Source: a virus
DNA length: 64,000 bases
Virus record (IMG/VR): IMGVR_UViG_3300038415_000126
Location: 34,514 to 98,513 of that record
Reading direction: 5' to 3' (one strand)
Shown: piece by piece, positions 63,126 to 64,000 of the stretch
Layout: each line of letters begins with the position of its first letter
Numbering within the stretch: the stretch's first letter is position 1
Made by a program: the position numbers and the translations under genes
The notes under the pieces: model-generated
What the model was told of the DNA's origin: nothing
The model's input: the letters and a program-made list of their open reading frames with translations, nothing else
Database searches by the model: none

Positions 63126-63596
63126 CAGATCACCCAAGGGCGTTCGTAGCGTGACAATGGGCCAAGCCTAATCTCTCTTGGGAGACCCTTTTCAACACAT
63201 TCCCAGTGATCTAGAACATAGTACTTGGGTTGCCCGGTGTGGCTTATATCCGGTTGGAAGTCAGCAGCGATGAAGACCTGGGAGTACGCAACCCCTAGGA
63301 GAACGTCTTCCTTAGAGTACCGGATGACGCAGTTGAATACACCAGGTACCATGCTCTTAGACTTGGCGCATCGCGCATCCCAGCATCTCCGTGAGTTGGT
63401 AGTTGACCCTGGCGGGTGTAAAGGATGCTCGATTCGTAGCAGATAGTGGGAGTATCACCATAGTTCGGCTGACAACCTCGATGATGGCATCCCCATTCTC
63501 ACCTAACAGGATGACCGGAGATCTGTCCGGTTTCCCAAAGGTGGGTAGGAATCCCTCTTCTATTTGCCACCAGGTGACTACGGCCGATACTACCAT
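63125..63596 (-). pseudogene. Tagged paralog of 55281-55784, frameshifted
   Basis: From ATG 63596: VVTWWQIEEGFLP, VILLGENGDAIIEVV. The frame runs into TAA near 63359 after EMLG; removing one G of GGG near 63380 instead continues DARCAKSKSMVPGVFNCVIR to GPLSRYERPWVI and TGA 63127-63125. It aligns with the intact 55.3-kb protein across the joint. Indel, programmed shift or sequence error. Confidence 0.65.
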
Positions 63597-63626
63597 GGGA
63601 CTTCGTACCCGAATCCCAGCAATTTC

Positions 63627-63908
63627 TCAACCAGATTTACGAGCCGGTTCTTGACTTACCCCGAGGCGCGGGCGCGGGGAGAGGTTGTCCAAGTAGAATG
63701 CGTCACAGACCATATCATCCCACTCCTCTTGGGTCAGGCTCTCGTCGAAGGCCTGCAGGAGGCGTAAAGCTTGGCTCGGGGCGTACCCCACTTCCAGTAG
63801 GGTAAGAATGACAGTGGTTCTCTTGAGGAGGTCTCCGCTAAGAAAGTAGCTCCGGACTTGTTGAAGGGAGAACGGGAGCGGCTTGCGGAACTGGATACCA
63901 CTGTCCAC
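63627..63908 (-). CDS. Unknown helical protein, 93 aa
   Basis: GTG 63908 assumed, directly after TAATACC. Helices QQVRSYFLSGDLLKRTTVIL and SLTQEEWDDMVCDAFYLDN. No family recognised. Confidence 0.55.
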   Translation of the reverse strand: MDSGIQFRKPLPFSLQQVRSYFLSGDLLKRTTVILTLLEVGYAPSQALRLLQAFDESLTQEEWDDMVCDAFYLDNLSPRPRLGVSQEPARKSG

Positions 63909-63912
63909 GGTA

Positions 63913-64000
63913 TTACCCCACCTTCTGTCGGTCCCAACTTGGATCGCGCTCGGACAGAGCTCGACAACGTATGGTAGCGGCCAGCATGTCCTGGATGTTT
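63913..64000 (-). CDS. C-terminal end of a gene entering from the right
   Basis: Frame open from 64000 to TAA 63915-63913: NIQDMLAATIRCRALSERDP, then a short end. About 28 residues visible; family unknown. Confidence 0.45.
   Translation of the reverse strand, partial: NIQDMLAATIRCRALSERDPSWDRQKVG

Overview
The window reads as an accessory region of a large tailed-phage (jumbo-phage) genome or a closely related mobile element. About 130 mostly small genes are packed with 1-8 nt overlaps. Many small proteins carry zinc motifs, there are several ribbon-helix-helix (RHH) regulators and homing-type nucleases, and a few nucleic-acid enzymes stand out. I see no capsid, terminase, polymerase, rRNA or convincing tRNA, so the phage label is inference. 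A lipoprotein at 36.5 kb resembles secreted lipoproteins I associate with Myxococcota. That is only a weak hint about the host.

Layout. 1-22.0 kb is mainly leftward: a zincin-type metallopeptidase, small zinc proteins, a Thg1-like enzyme next to a polynucleotide-kinase-like protein, and many tagged small proteins. Short rightward genes interrupt it at 2.2, 5.0, 8.5, 12.3-14.2 and 19.7 kb. 22.0-22.7 kb is non-coding, with a 25-bp repeat array beside an RHH gene. 22.8-24.5 kb is rightward and 24.6-28.7 kb leftward. 29-32 kb is rightward, with a homing endonuclease and two non-coding regions. 32.3-34 kb holds a GIY-YIG (T5orf172) protein and a leftward, C-rich, frameshifted sigma factor. 34-62.9 kb alternates direction and holds most strong promoters, an HU-like protein, an HNH nuclease, a cyclic-phosphate receiver-like protein, a SAM-binding protein, a glycosyltransferase and structured RNA candidates. 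The right end is leftward.

Two start-proximal promoter classes organise expression. Class A is TTGAG(A/T), 17-18 nt, then TAATA(N), usually preceded by GCGCG and followed 4-8 nt later by the start codon; most such mRNAs would be leaderless. Class B is GGTGTA 8-16 nt before about 20 start codons, mostly without a -35 box. Several promoters of both classes lie in the last codons of the upstream gene, whose stop codon is part of the -10 element.

Unrelated proteins share terminal peptides. At least ten end in a C-terminal SRYxRxPVI/SRYxRPWVI tag, and four begin with a DPIxLRVAxRY-like segment. These look like sorting or packaging signals by analogy with the T4 capsid-targeting sequence. Eight reading frames are interrupted at conserved positions by single stop codons or one-base shifts, so either real decay, recoding or sequence error must be resolved.
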